A DNA stretch of 64,000 bases from Bacillota bacterium (GTDB lineage Bacteria > Bacillota > Clostridia > Oscillospirales > Oscillospiraceae), in assembly GCA_021768085.1 (NCBI GenBank), contig JAETOJ010000012.1, positions 28,721-92,720 of the forward strand. The letters are read 5' to 3'. Shown one piece after another: positions 53,659 through 62,844 of this stretch. The notes below the pieces were generated by a model, which saw nothing but the letters and a program-made list of their open reading frames with translations, was not told the DNA's origin and ran no database searches. Positions within the stretch are counted from its first letter, which is position 1; every line of letters starts with the position of its first letter. The position numbers and the translations under genes were made by a program.

Positions 53659-54990
53659 TCAATCCTTTTGGGTCAGCGCCAACAATTTATCCCGGTCGGA
53701 GAAGCAGGTCACCACATACACGTCCTCCTCCCCACTCTCCCGCAAGCTCTCCGCCGCTGTGGCAATGGACTCCCCCACCTCGATCCTGTCCGCCGGGACG
53801 CGGCTGTACTTGAAGCGCACCGCCAGATCATTACAGTATTTGCCGTACAGCATCACCTTGCCGATGTGGGGGGCATCCAGCCGGTCGAAGTCGATGTCCC
53901 ACAGCCAGCTTGTCTCCCCCGTAAAATACTTCCGGCTGATGGAGTCCACAATCACCAGCACCGTACAGGGCCTGTCCATAGCGGCAATATAGGCCAGGTT
54001 GGTGTCATAGGCCACCGAATTCTCATGCTTGGAGGTGAGCAAAGTGCCTCTGTGCGCCCCCAAAGTAAAGGTGAGCATCCGCCCGTTTTTCAGCATATAG
54101 TTGTTGATCACCCCGGCCATAACAGAGGGGGCCACCCCCACCAGTGCGCAGGCCGACCAGGCAGCCAGGATGTTGTAGACATTGTAAATACTCTTAAAGG
54201 CCAGGGAGATCCGCGTCTCCCCGTTGATGGTGAGGGTTCCCTCCCCCAGATCCAAATTGGTGACGGCAAACTCCGTCTCGTGTCGCCGGTGCCCGCAGCT
54301 GGGGCAGGTATAGTGTCCAATGTGGGCGTAATGATAGCAGGAATACTCCATCCGGCCCTTGCACACCGGGCACCGCGCCCCGTCGTGATACACGCCATGG
54401 TGCTCCTTGGTGCTGAGGTCGCACTGCTCCAACCCGAACCATTTCACCTTATCCGGCTCATGATCCCGGGCGAAGCAGGACACCAGGGGATCATCGGCGT
54501 TGAGCACCAGGGTCGTCTCCGGGAAGATGGCGGGGCGTATGGCGTCGTACACCCATTCCGGGTGACCGTTTCGGGTGAGCTGATCCCGGTACAGGTTGGT
54601 GATGACGAAGTGGGTGGGGTGGAAATACCGGAAGGTGTGCCGGGCATACCGCTCGTCGCTTTCCAGCAGCAGCACGTCCCCTTTCACCCTACCCCCCAGG
54701 GAGCAGTTGGACAAAATCAGGGTAGCCACCCCTTCGATCTGGTTGGAGCCCTCCTTGTTATACACCACCCGCCTGCCGTCCGCTGCCAAAATGGCGGCGA
54801 TCATCTCCACCGTGGAGGTCTTGCCGTTGGAACCGGTGACGGCAATGATATGGGCGGGCAGTCTCACCCGTCCCAGCACGTCGGGGCACACCTTCAGCGC
54901 GAACTGCCCTGGCAGGGAGCTGCCCTTGCCCACCAGTCCGCCCACAAACCGCAGGAGCTTACACACAATAATTGCCAGGATCAATCTCAT
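53659..54990 (-). CDS. murT: MurT-like Mur ligase (lipid II isoglutaminyl synthase subunit)
   Basis: 443 residues. Mur-ligase ATPase loop VTGSNGKTSTVEM at 51-63, a zinc ribbon inserted in the middle domain (CPVCKGRMEYSCYH, then YTCPSCGH), and the DUF1727 C-terminus (ETSWLWDIDFDRL). MurT amidates the D-glutamate of the stem peptide with ammonia from GatD. The paired GatD looks inactive, so the ammonia source is unclear. Confidence 0.88.
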   Translation of the reverse strand: MRLILAIIVCKLLRFVGGLVGKGSSLPGQFALKVCPDVLGRVRLPAHIIAVTGSNGKTSTVEMIAAILAADGRRVVYNKEGSNQIEGVATLILSNCSLGGRVKGDVLLLESDERYARHTFRYFHPTHFVITNLYRDQLTRNGHPEWVYDAIRPAIFPETTLVLNADDPLVSCFARDHEPDKVKWFGLEQCDLSTKEHHGVYHDGARCPVCKGRMEYSCYHYAHIGHYTCPSCGHRRHETEFAVTNLDLGEGTLTINGETRISLAFKSIYNVYNILAAWSACALVGVAPSVMAGVINNYMLKNGRMLTFTLGAHRGTLLTSKHENSVAYDTNLAYIAAMDRPCTVLVIVDSISRKYFTGETSWLWDIDFDRLDAPHIGKVMLYGKYCNDLAVRFKYSRVPADRIEVGESIATAAESLRESGEEDVYVVTCFSDRDKLLALTQKD

Positions 54991-55005
54991 AGTCTATGCT
55001 TCCTC

Positions 55006-55479
55006 TCACAGTCGTTTGAATGGAAAGAACAAGTACAGCTGCCCGTCCTCCGCCGGGCGCTGGCACTCCTGCACCGCGCCGGCCAGCGTGAGACCCCGGC
55101 GCTTCAGTTCGTCCAGGCCCGCCTGGAACGCGGCTTCATAATCCCCCTCCGCCCTAACCCGCAGGCATACAAAAGCGGGCAGCGTCCATTTCACCCAGCC
55201 CTCCGGCGGCAGGGCCTCCGGGGGGGCCTGAACCCCCGCCAGATAAAGTCCCTGAGAAAACCCGTCCTCCCAGGGCAGAAAGGAGCGGGACAAGTCGCTC
55301 ATCGCGCCCCAAATCCCCACGGGCGCACCGTTTTCGTCCCGCAGGGCCAGCCCTTCCACCTCGCCAAAGCGGGCGTTGGCTTTTTCCCACAGCGCGGAAG
55401 CGGGGTTGTATCCGGGCTTGGCCCCGCCTTCCATTCCAATGATGGAAACGGCGGGCAGTTCACAGGTCACAATTTCCAT
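55006..55479 (-). CDS. GyrI-like / AraC effector-binding domain protein
   Basis: 157 residues without a DNA-binding domain. Single GyrI-like small-molecule-binding fold (LPAVSIIGMEGGAK; GLYLAGVQAPPEALPPEGWVKWTLPAFVCLRV; QLYLFFPFKRL). Ligand unknown. It sits 4 bases after mnmG and may be co-transcribed. Confidence 0.8.
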   Translation of the reverse strand: MEIVTCELPAVSIIGMEGGAKPGYNPASALWEKANARFGEVEGLALRDENGAPVGIWGAMSDLSRSFLPWEDGFSQGLYLAGVQAPPEALPPEGWVKWTLPAFVCLRVRAEGDYEAAFQAGLDELKRRGLTLAGAVQECQRPAEDGQLYLFFPFKRL

Positions 55480-55483
55480 GGCG

Positions 55484-57349
55484 CTAACCCCTCTCCAAAT
55501 AGATCATCAGTGCCGCGATATCCGCCGGGGACACCCCCGACACCCGGGACGCCTGCCCCAGGTTCAGCGGCCGGATCCGATCCAGCTTCTGCCGTGCCTC
55601 CAGCCGCAGGCCCTGGATACCCAGATAGTCCACGTCCGGGGGCAGGGGCCTGTCCTCCAGCTTCCGCAGCTCCTCCACCTGCCGGTTCTGCCGCTCAATG
55701 TACCCCGCGTACTTCACCGAGATCTCCACCTGCGACCTGATCTCCGCGGACAGTTCCATTCTGCCCGGGTCAAAAGGGGCCAAATCGTCGTAGCTCAGCC
55801 GGGGCCGGCGGAGCAGGTCGATAAGCCGCGCCCCATGAGGGCAGGGAGGCTCACCCTTCTCCTCCAGCAGCCTGTCCAGCTCCCGGGAGGGGGCCGCCCC
55901 CGCGTGCTCCAACCGTTTGATCTCCCGCTCCACGGCGGCGTATTTCTCCTCCACCTGGGCCAGCCGCCCATCACTCACCAAACCAACCCGGTGCCCGTAA
56001 GCGGCCAGCCGCCAGTCGGCGTTGTCCTGCCGATGGATCAGCCGGTACTCGGTCCGGGAGGTCATCATCCGGTAGGGCTCATTGGTGCCCTTAGTCACCA
56101 GATCGTCGATGAGCACCCCGATGTAGCCGTCCCCTCGGCTCAGGATCAGGGGTGGCTCCCCCTTGAGCTTGAGGGCGGCGTTGATTCCGGCCATCAGCCC
56201 CTGGGCGGCGGCCTCCTCGTACCCGGAGGAGCCGTTGAACTGCCCCGCGCCATACAGGCCAGGGATTTTTTTGCACTCCAGAGTGGGCAATAATTCCGTG
56301 GGATCCACGCAATCGTACTCGATGGCATAGGCGCATCGAGTCATCTCGGCGTGCTCCAGCCCGGGGACGGTGTGGAGCATCCGGATCTGCACCTCCTCCG
56401 GCAGGGAGGAGGAGAACCCCTGGATATACAGTTCCTCGGTGTTCAGCCCCATAGGCTCGATAAACAGCTGGTGCCGGGGCTTGTCCGCAAAGCGCACCAC
56501 CTTGTCCTCAATGGAGGGGCAGTACCGGGGCCCCACCCCCTCAATCACCCCGGAGAACAGGGGGGAGCGGTGGAGGTTGTCCCGGATAACCTGATGGGTG
56601 GCCTCGTTGGTATAGGTGAGATAACACACCGCCCGGTTGTCCGGCCTTGCTTTCGTCTCAAAGGAGAAGGGCACAGGCACGTCGTCTCCCGCCTGAAGCT
56701 CCAACCGGGAGAAGTCCACGCTCCGCCGGTTCACCCTCGGGGGCGTGCCCGTCTTGAAGCGGCGGATGGACAGCCCCAGCTTCACCAGGCAGTCCGTCAA
56801 AGGCAGGGCGGCGGCCATGCCGTCCGGCCCGGACTGCCGGGTGACCTCTCCCACGATGGTGCGGCCCCCCAGATAGGTGCCGGTGGCGATCACCGCCGCC
56901 TTCACGGTGTAGGTGGCCCCGGTGGCGGTACGCACAGCGGAGACCGTCCCCTGTTCGGTGAGGATCTCCGTCACCTCAGCCTGCTTCACCCACAGATTTT
57001 CCTGCAATTCGAGGGTGTGTTTCATGACCTCCTGGTAGCGCCGCCGGTCGGCCTGGGCCCGGAGCGACCAGACGGCTGGGCCCTTCCCCCGGTTCAGCAT
57101 CCGGTACTGGATGCAGGCTTTATCTGCGGCCCGGGCCATCTCACCGCCTAAAGCGTCGATCTCCCGCACCAGGTGGCCCTTGCCGGTGCCGCCCACAGCG
57201 GGGTTGCAGGGCATATTGCCCACCGCGTCCAGGTTGATGGTGAAGCAGATGGTTTTCAGCCCCATCCGGGCGGCGGCCAGGGCGGCCTCGATGCCGGCAT
57301 GGCCCGCGCCGATCACAGCCACGTCATACTGTCCCGCGCTGTATGTCAT
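55484..57349 (-). CDS. mnmG: tRNA uridine-5-carboxymethylaminomethyl modification enzyme
   Basis: 621 residues. FAD motif [19 protein letters not shown] near residue 11, GidA signatures [21 protein letters not shown] and [22 protein letters not shown]-terminal MnmE-binding domain. Acts with MnmE on U34 of several tRNAs. mnmE is not in the window. Confidence 0.97.
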   Translation of the reverse strand: MTYSAGQYDVAVIGAGHAGIEAALAAARMGLKTICFTINLDAVGNMPCNPAVGGTGKGHLVREIDALGGEMARAADKACIQYRMLNRGKGPAVWSLRAQADRRRYQEVMKHTLELQENLWVKQAEVTEILTEQGTVSAVRTATGATYTVKAAVIATGTYLGGRTIVGEVTRQSGPDGMAAALPLTDCLVKLGLSIRRFKTGTPPRVNRRSVDFSRLELQAGDDVPVPFSFETKARPDNRAVCYLTYTNEATHQVIRDNLHRSPLFSGVIEGVGPRYCPSIEDKVVRFADKPRHQLFIEPMGLNTEELYIQGFSSSLPEEVQIRMLHTVPGLEHAEMTRCAYAIEYDCVDPTELLPTLECKKIPGLYGAGQFNGSSGYEEAAAQGLMAGINAALKLKGEPPLILSRGDGYIGVLIDDLVTKGTNEPYRMMTSRTEYRLIHRQDNADWRLAAYGHRVGLVSDGRLAQVEEKYAAVEREIKRLEHAGAAPSRELDRLLEEKGEPPCPHGARLIDLLRRPRLSYDDLAPFDPGRMELSAEIRSQVEISVKYAGYIERQNRQVEELRKLEDRPLPPDVDYLGIQGLRLEARQKLDRIRPLNLGQASRVSGVSPADIAALMIYLERG

Positions 57350-57397
57350 CGCGTGACCTCCTTGCTTGCCCCTGCCGGGGCGGGTTCCGTTTGGCAG

Positions 57398-57706
57398 GAC
57401 ACGCCCTGCCGGGGGCGTTACTTTCTCTCGCGCGAGAGAAAGTAACCAAAGAGCGCGCTTAGGGGGACGCCTCCGAGTGGAGACGGCCCAAAGGGCGGGC
57501 CATCTCCACAGTCGGCTTTCCCCCTAAGAACCCCCGTTAAGGTCAAGGGCACGCCGATTTTAGCGCGGTGGGGGTGTGACCGGCTTGATGGGGTTACGAA
57601 CGGATCCCCCTTCTGTTTCCGGCCCACACCGGGCCTGCATTTCTCCGGCATTGAACCGCTGGGGTTCTCTTTTCAACGCCTAAATGGCGCGGGGTACGAC
57701 CGGCAG
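57398..57706 (+). repeat. R1 element, copy g (subtype 2), upstream of mnmG
   Basis: Palindrome 57417-57446 (loop GCGC), flank CAAAGAGCGCGC, stem CTTAGGGGG/CCCCCTAAG with internal CTCCG/AGTCGG and an inner arm TGGAGA/TCTCCA (TGGAAG/CTTCCA in copy e). Same tail as copy e. It fills the gap 57350-57708. Confidence 0.87.
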
Positions 57707-57708
57707 CG

Positions 57709-57918
57709 CTAATTCGGCTCGTCCGTCCTGCCCAGCAGATAGTCTACGGTTACGTCGTAATAATCCGCCAGCGCGATCAGTTTTTCATATTCGGGACGGT
57801 GTTCGCCGCTTTCATAGTATTGATACGCCCTCAGCTTCAGGCCCAGATATTCCGCTACCTGGCTTTGGGTTACACCCTTTTTCCCGCGTAGCTCCCGTAA
57901 ACGCTCTGCAAGTTTCAC
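57709..57918 (-). CDS. Small XRE-family regulator
   Basis: 69 residues from a GTG (VKLAERLRELRGKKGVTQSQVAEYLGLKLRAYQYYE), one HTH domain and nothing else. AGGGAG upstream. Divergent from the 58017 gene; palindromic sites with ATGCGYAT lie between them, so it probably represses both. Confidence 0.82.
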   Translation of the reverse strand: MKLAERLRELRGKKGVTQSQVAEYLGLKLRAYQYYESGEHRPEYEKLIALADYYDVTVDYLLGRTDEPN

Positions 57919-57935
57919 TTCTTTTGTTCTCCCTC

Positions 57936-57986
57936 TTGACACGCAACAGTTATGCGTATATAATATGCGCATAGGTTGTGCATAAT
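57936..57986 (+). promoter_or_regulatory. Consensus promoter with repeated operator half-sites
   Basis: TTGACA (57936), 17 bases, TATAAT (57959): full consensus. TATGCGTAT (57951), ATGCGCAT (57965) and GTGCATAA (57978) recur about every 13 bases across the -10 region, a likely site for the XRE regulator. Confidence 0.75.
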
Positions 57987-58016
57987 CAACTATTTTAATG
58001 CAAAGGATCGATTTTG

Positions 58017-58271
58017 ATGACTGAGCTAATGGACACCTTCTATACCAGCGTCGGCCACACACTTGTAGAGGATATTCTGCGTGAGGACGGCGAATATAAC
58101 GTTCGTACAACCCGCCAGGACGCCGAGGTCAAGCGGCTACTTGGATCTTTCCATCAAGACACCGCGTCTCTGATCGACACGCTGCTGGCAGAACAGCTCG
58201 CCATCGGCGAGCTGCGGGAGTCCGCCTATTTCCGCGCCGGCTTCCGTCTCGCCCTGGAACTGACCCGCTAA
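58017..58271 (+). CDS. Small helical protein, DUF6809-like
   Basis: 84 residues (MTELMDTFYTSVGHTLVEDIL ... LRESAYFRAGFRLALELTR). All-helical, no membrane segment. Resembles small Clostridia proteins found beside XRE genes. Function unknown. The start uses ATG at 58017 after AAAGGA. R1 copies g and h lie on either side of this gene and its regulator. Confidence 0.65.
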   Translation: MTELMDTFYTSVGHTLVEDILREDGEYNVRTTRQDAEVKRLLGSFHQDTASLIDTLLAEQLAIGELRESAYFRAGFRLALELTR

Positions 58272-58274
58272 AAA

Positions 58275-58545
58275 GCCGCGCCCATCCAGGCGCTGATCGT
58301 GGGAACCATCTGGGACAGTAACCGCACCTGGGCGGCAGCACCAATGGGAAGCACATCAGTCCAGCCCCCGCGCGCCGGTCACTCCCCCGCCGCATCAAAA
58401 GCGGCGTGCCCTTGACCTTAACGGGGGTTCTTAGGGGGCGGCCGACTAAGGACGCGCAGCGTCCGCCGGAGGCCACCCCCTAAGCGTTCTCTTTGGTTAC
58501 TTTCTCTCACGTGAGAGAAAGTAACGCCCCCCGCAGGGGCGCTGA
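58275..58545 (-). repeat. R1 element, copy h (subtype 1 tail)
   Basis: Palindrome 58496-58525, flank CAAAGAGAACGC, stem CTTAGGGGGTGGCC/GGCCGCCCCCTAAG with CTCCG/AGTCGG loop and inner GGACGC/GCGTCC arm, then AACCCCCGTTAAGGTCAAGG and a tail like c and d (CCCATTGGTGCTGCCGCC). It fills most of 58272-58545; the remaining bases to 58660 include an R3 copy at 58563-58592. Confidence 0.87.
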
Positions 58546-58660
58546 GCGCCGGTGGCGCTCGTCCAGCGCCGACCGAGCCGAAGGCGAGACCCGTCCCCTG
58601 CCACCCCAGCGGCCCAGGGGGGCGCAGCCCCACCACCTGCAAGGGGGGCTGCAAGGGGCC

Positions 58661-59554
58661 CTACCCCTGCTTCAAGGTCACCACCGCCAGCTCCGGGCGG
58701 TTAAAGATCCGGAACCCCGGGAAGGGGGTTGTGTTGTTCCCCAGCCCCCGAGACACGAACAGGGTGCTGTCCCCCACGGTGTATAGCCCCGCCGTCCAGG
58801 GCGGGAAGAATCGCCGATCGGTGCCGATGAGCCCGCCTACAAAGGGCAGGCGGACAATCCCCCCGTGGCCGTGGCCGGACATCACAAAATCATACCCTGC
58901 ATTGGCGTACTGCCCAAAGCACTCATTCCGATGGGCCAACAAAAGGGTGAACAGGCCGGGGGCCTTCCCCTGAATCCAGGCGTACAGCTCCTCTGGGGTG
59001 GTCTGGTCGGCGTAGCCGTTGGGGTCGTCCACCCCGGCCAGCACCAGTCGGTCGCCATTCCGCTCCAGAATCTCACATTGGTTGGAGAGCACCGTCACCC
59101 CGCACTCCACCAGCCGTGCCTTCAACTCCTTCACCGTGGCGGAGCCCTGGGCCCACTCGTGGTTGCCGGTGACGTAATAGGTAGGCGCGATGGCAGCCAG
59201 CCCCCGGGCCAGCGGGGGCACCATGTCTATCTGGCTTTTCTGGTCAATCAGATCCCCGGTGATCACGATGAGGTCAGGCTTTTCCCCCCTCACCCGCTCC
59301 ACCAGCTCCCTGCTGTCCTCTCCGTACGCATGGCCATGGAGGTCGGACAGGTGGGCGATGGTGAAGCCATCAAACCCGGCAGGCAGTCCGGCCAGGTTCG
59401 CCTCGGTACGGGTGATCTGGAGGCCCCAGCACTGCCAGCGGAACCAGAACCAGCCCCCCACCGCCAGCGCCAGCACCACCACCAGCCATACCAAGGGGCG
59501 GCGTTGACCCCGGCGGCGGCGCCGTCGTCCGTCCCCCCGTTCAGTCGTCGTCAT
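58661..59554 (-). CDS. Membrane-anchored metallophosphoesterase
   Basis: 297 residues. A very basic N-terminus and one TM helix (residues 20-38), then the calcineurin-type core: AHLSDLHGH near 68, ITGDLIDQ near 97, VTGNHEW near 128, LLLAHRN, SGHGHGG near 228. YkuE/LpxH-like; substrate unknown. The last helicase bases overlap its start by 14. Confidence 0.92.
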   Translation of the reverse strand: MTTTERGDGRRRRRRGQRRPLVWLVVVLALAVGGWFWFRWQCWGLQITRTEANLAGLPAGFDGFTIAHLSDLHGHAYGEDSRELVERVRGEKPDLIVITGDLIDQKSQIDMVPPLARGLAAIAPTYYVTGNHEWAQGSATVKELKARLVECGVTVLSNQCEILERNGDRLVLAGVDDPNGYADQTTPEELYAWIQGKAPGLFTLLLAHRNECFGQYANAGYDFVMSGHGHGGIVRLPFVGGLIGTDRRFFPPWTAGLYTVGDSTLFVSRGLGNNTTPFPGFRIFNRPELAVVTLKQG

Positions 59555-61499
59555 GGAGGTAATAAGGCCGCATCAAGCTCTTGTGTTGGGTGGAGTCCTT
59601 CTGTCGGTCGGAGCGAGGCGCGGCCTCGATGGGCCGGGGCCGGTCGTCCCGGCGGCGTTTCCGCTTCCCGGACAGGGAGGGCGGCAGCACTGGCTCCTTC
59701 ACCGGCTGAGCCGGAGCTCCCTGCTTCTTGCCCTGACGGCGGGGCTTCTGGCGGCCTTGCTTCCGAACCGGCTCCTGCTCCTGCTTTTTCTGCTGAGGCT
59801 GGGGCTGAGGTCGGGGAGCAGGCCTCCGGGGGGCCAGCAGCCGGGCGGTGGCGTCCAGGATCACGTCAGAGTCCAGCGGGTTAGGCTTGTAGAAGTCGGT
59901 GACAGGCATAGCGGGATCGTCAGGCAGGGTGTCCTCAATGTGCCCCTGGCGCACCCCCCGCCCAATCGGCTTATCCCGCAGAACCAGTGGCTCCTGCTCC
60001 GCCGGGGCCATGGCCTCCAGCGCCGGAGTGTCCGTCTCAGCGGCCCCGCCCTTCTTTCGGCGGCGCCGCTTCTTTTTGGGTGTATCCGTTCCATCCGTAT
60101 TTGTAGGGGCAGGGACACTGCGTGTCGGTGTCACATCTCCAGCGCCGGCCGAGCCGAAGGCCAGACCCTTCGCCCCTCCCGTTGGACGTTCACCACATCC
60201 TGGGATGGGAGGGGCAGCCCCTTCCCCTACGGCGATATTTTTGCGCGCCTCCGCCTTTGCCTTGTTTTCCGCGTCCTTCTGGCGGCGCTTCTCCTTGGCG
60301 GCGGCCCGGGCCTCCGCGTCCTCAGCGTTGACAACCCGGCCTCGTTTGTCCTTCTGGGGCGGGTCGAAGTTCTCCATGGGGAAGGGGTGATCCTTCACCA
60401 CCGGAATAGGCTTGCCCAGCAGCTTCTCAATGGCCTTGAGCTCGTCCTTCTCGTCGAACTGGCAGAAGGAGATGGCCTCCCCCTCGTGGCCCGCCCTGCC
60501 CGTCCGCCCGATGCGATGGACGTAGGTCTCGGGCACATCGGGCAGGTTGTAGTTGAACACAAAGGGCAGCTGGTCGATGTCAATGCCCCGGGCGGCGATG
60601 TCGGTGGCGGCCAGCACCCGCACCCGGCCCGCCTTGAAGTCGCTCAGTGCCTGCACCCGGGCGGTCTGGCTCTTGTTGCCGTGGATGGCGGCGGCGGAGA
60701 TCCCCCGCTTCGCCAGATCCTGGGCGATGCGGTTGGCCCCGTGCTTGGTGCGGGAGAACACCAGGGCGGAGGTGATGTGCCGCTCCTCCATGAGATGGGC
60801 CAGCAGCCTGGTCTTGTTGGCCTTGTCCACGTAATAGAGGGACTGCTTGATGACCTCCACCGGGGAGGAAACGGGATCCACCGCCACCCGGGCGTAGTCG
60901 TGGAGCAAGCCGTTCACCAGTCCCATCACCTCCGGGGGCATGGTGGCAGAGAAGAGCAGGGTCTGCTTCTGCTCCGGCAGCAGCTTGAGCACCCGCTTCA
61001 CATCGTGGATAAAGCCCATATCCAGCATCCGGTCAGCCTCGTCCAGCACGAAGATCTCAATGTGGGACAGATCCAGCAGCCCCTGCCCGTGGAGATCCAG
61101 CAGCCGCCCCGGGGTAGCGACGAGGATATCCAGCCCCCGGTTGATGGCGTCCACCTGGGGCTGCTGCCCCACGCCGCCGAAGATGACGGCGGAGCGCAGG
61201 GGCAGGTTCCGGCCATAGGCCACAAAGGAGTCCTGGATTTGAAGGGCCAGCTCCCGGGTAGGGGTGAGGATCAGCGCCCGGATCACCCGGGGCTTAGGCG
61301 TCCGCCCGCTGAGTCGCTGGAGGATGGGGGCGGCGAAGGCGCAGGTCTTGCCGGTGCCCGTCTGGGCGCAGCCCAGCACATCCCGCCCCGCCAGGGCGGG
61401 TGGGATGGCCTTGCGCTGGATGGGGGTGGGGTCGGTGTAGCCCTCCTGGGTGAGGGCCTTCAGGATGGGGGCGGTAAGCCCCAAGTCACGGAAATTCAT
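59541..61499 (-). CDS. DEAD-box RNA helicase (RhlE-like) with repeat-derived linker
   Basis: 652 residues from [13 protein letters not shown]. Motifs Q (YTDPTPIQ), I AQTGTGKT, Ia [35 protein letters not shown] lie in the first 350 residues. Then a basic tail: [12 protein letters not shown], a repeat-encoded segment (about residues 424-466, [17 protein letters not shown]), and [11 protein letters not shown] for RNA binding. The tail from about residue 380 is disordered. Confidence 0.94.
   Translation of the reverse strand: MNFRDLGLTAPILKALTQEGYTDPTPIQRKAIPPALAGRDVLGCAQTGTGKTCAFAAPILQRLSGRTPKPRVIRALILTPTRELALQIQDSFVAYGRNLPLRSAVIFGGVGQQPQVDAINRGLDILVATPGRLLDLHGQGLLDLSHIEIFVLDEADRMLDMGFIHDVKRVLKLLPEQKQTLLFSATMPPEVMGLVNGLLHDYARVAVDPVSSPVEVIKQSLYYVDKANKTRLLAHLMEERHITSALVFSRTKHGANRIAQDLAKRGISAAAIHGNKSQTARVQALSDFKAGRVRVLAATDIAARGIDIDQLPFVFNYNLPDVPETYVHRIGRTGRAGHEGEAISFCQFDEKDELKAIEKLLGKPIPVVKDHPFPMENFDPPQKDKRGRVVNAEDAEARAAAKEKRRQKDAENKAKAEARKNIAVGEGAAPPIPGCGERPTGGAKGLAFGSAGAGDVTPTRSVPAPTNTDGTDTPKKKRRRRKKGGAAETDTPALEAMAPAEQEPLVLRDKPIGRGVRQGHIEDTLPDDPAMPVTDFYKPNPLDSDVILDATARLLAPRRPAPRPQPQPQQKKQEQEPVRKQGRQKPRRQGKKQGAPAQPVKEPVLPPSLSGKRKRRRDDRPRPIEAAPRSDRQKDSTQHKSLMRPYYLHDDD
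60103..60230. repeat. REPIN-like insertion read in frame in the helicase
   Basis: Outward GTAGGGG ends at 60103 (plus, GTAGGGGCAGGG) and 60230 (minus, GTAGGGGAAGGGGCTGCCCC) bracket 128 bases that include an R3 core at 60139-60165. Confidence 0.55.
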
Positions 61500-61641
61500 A
61501 CCTATCGTCCTATCCAAAATCATCTGTTGTCACGCTGCGCCTGTTCGCGGCGCGGCTCTAAGTCCTCTAACTGCGCAAATTGTCCTGCGCTGCCTCTGGC
61601 GGCTCCAGCCAATTCGCTCCGCTCCGGACTTAGCCCGCTGC

Positions 61642-62154
61642 TCACGACGGCTCCGCGCTTCTTGCCAGAGCTTGTTTCACTGCTTCCACCGTCTCCGCCA
61701 GGCTCTGGCCCCCGGCCGGGACGGTGATGTGCGCGCAGCGTTCGTACAGCGGAACCCGGATCCGGTATACGTCGGCCAGTGTCTGGCCGGGGGCCAGGGC
61801 GATCCCCCGGGAGGCCAGGTTGTGGATCCGACCGGCCACGTCCTCCAGCGGCAGCTGGAGGTACACCACCGTGCCCAGCCGCCGCATATGGGCGATGGAC
61901 TCCTCCCGGCACACGCAGCTCCCCCCGGGGGCCACCACCGTCCCCCGGCAGTTCAGGGACAGGATGGCGTCCCGCTCCAGATCCAGGAACCGCTCCACCC
62001 CCCGTTGGTCGATCAGCTCCTGGAGCAGGCCCCCCTCCCGCTCCTGAATCAGGAGATCCACATCCAGGAAGCGCAGCCCCAGGGCTTTGGCCAGCACCAC
62101 GCCCACGGTGCTTTTGCCGGAGCCGGGCATCCCGATCAGAATTAGGTTGTCCAT
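61642..62154 (-). CDS. aroK: Shikimate kinase-like P-loop protein
   Basis: 170 residues from MDNLILIGMPGSGKSTVG (P-loop 8-15). Asp pair FLDVDLLIQ is kept, and RVPLYERCA keeps the distal Arg. But the segment GExxFRxxE of true shikimate kinases reads GVERFLDLE, and the GGG loop reads APGGSC. The substrate may therefore differ. No aro genes are nearby. Confidence 0.7.
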   Translation of the reverse strand: MDNLILIGMPGSGKSTVGVVLAKALGLRFLDVDLLIQEREGGLLQELIDQRGVERFLDLERDAILSLNCRGTVVAPGGSCVCREESIAHMRRLGTVVYLQLPLEDVAGRIHNLASRGIALAPGQTLADVYRIRVPLYERCAHITVPAGGQSLAETVEAVKQALARSAEPS

Positions 62155-62273
62155 CTGGCCCGCCTCCAATACCAAAATTCGCCGCGCACAGTATGACAAA
62201 TTATTATATCAGGAAACCCGCTGCAACGCAAGGGAGATCTTTCCCCCGCAGCCCTAATTTTCCCGCAAAAGGA

Positions 62274-62312
62274 GGGCCTGGGCGTTTGTTCCAAACACCC
62301 AGGCCCCTTTTT
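62274..62312. terminator. Terminator after the eut operon
   Basis: 15-bp stem GGGCCTGGGCGTTTG/CCAAACACCCAGGCCC (one mismatch); TTTTT on plus, CCTTTTG on minus. Confidence 0.7.
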
Positions 62313-62319
62313 GGCCAAT

Positions 62320-62835
62320 TTACGCCAGCCCATACCGGGAGGCGTCCTCCCACTCGTTCAGTCCCCGGGCCTGCCGTTCCTTGGCCTGCCGCCAGGTTAG
62401 CCTGACCGGCTCCCCATCCAGATAGGCCATCAGCTCGTCCAGCCCCTCCCGGGTGGTGCAGCTCACCTCAAAAATGCGCTCGCAGCCGGAAATAGTCATC
62501 CAGTTACGCACCATGGGCACGTTGGCAAAGGGGGAGTCGATCTTGGTGATGATGCCGATGAGGGGCCGATTGGTGAAGCACTGGCAGTTGGGCTCAAACA
62601 CACTGAAGGGTTCGTCCGCCGCGATCAGCAGGGCCAGCACGTCCGCCTCGAAGGAAAAACAGGCCAGGCCCAGGCCGCAGTGCTTCGTCTCGGCATACTC
62701 GCCCGGGGAGTCGATGATTTCTTCCCCCGTATTGGTATATTGGGTTTTGTGATACCGCAGTTCCTCCCCCTTCAGCACCTGTGTCAGGGAAGTCTTTCCC
62801 GCCTCGCTCCGGCCCATCAAAAACAATTTTTTCAT
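62320..62835 (-). CDS. eutP: EutP/PduV-family small GTPase
   Basis: 171 residues. P-loop MGRSEAGKTSL near residue 8, DSPGEY at 43-48, specificity motif TKID near residue 97. Associated with bacterial microcompartments; proposed roles include targeting or acetate kinase-like activity. Lies 9 bases after the second eutS. Confidence 0.92.
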   Translation of the reverse strand: MKKLFLMGRSEAGKTSLTQVLKGEELRYHKTQYTNTGEEIIDSPGEYAETKHCGLGLACFSFEADVLALLIAADEPFSVFEPNCQCFTNRPLIGIITKIDSPFANVPMVRNWMTISGCERIFEVSCTTREGLDELMAYLDGEPVRLTWRQAKERQARGLNEWEDASRYGLA

Positions 62836-62844
62836 CTTTGCTCT

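Noticed and set aside
53536..55740. 734-residue plus-strand frame opposite murT and its neighbours
   Set aside because: Crosses three minus-strand genes with recognised motifs; no family resemblance.
57418..57651. Possible small gene upstream of mnmG (ends LSRERK-like)
   Set aside because: Translation of the R1 palindrome; similar peptides arise at every R1 copy.
59553..61727. 724-residue plus-strand frame opposite the DEAD-box helicase
   Set aside because: Antisense shadow of a motif-complete helicase.
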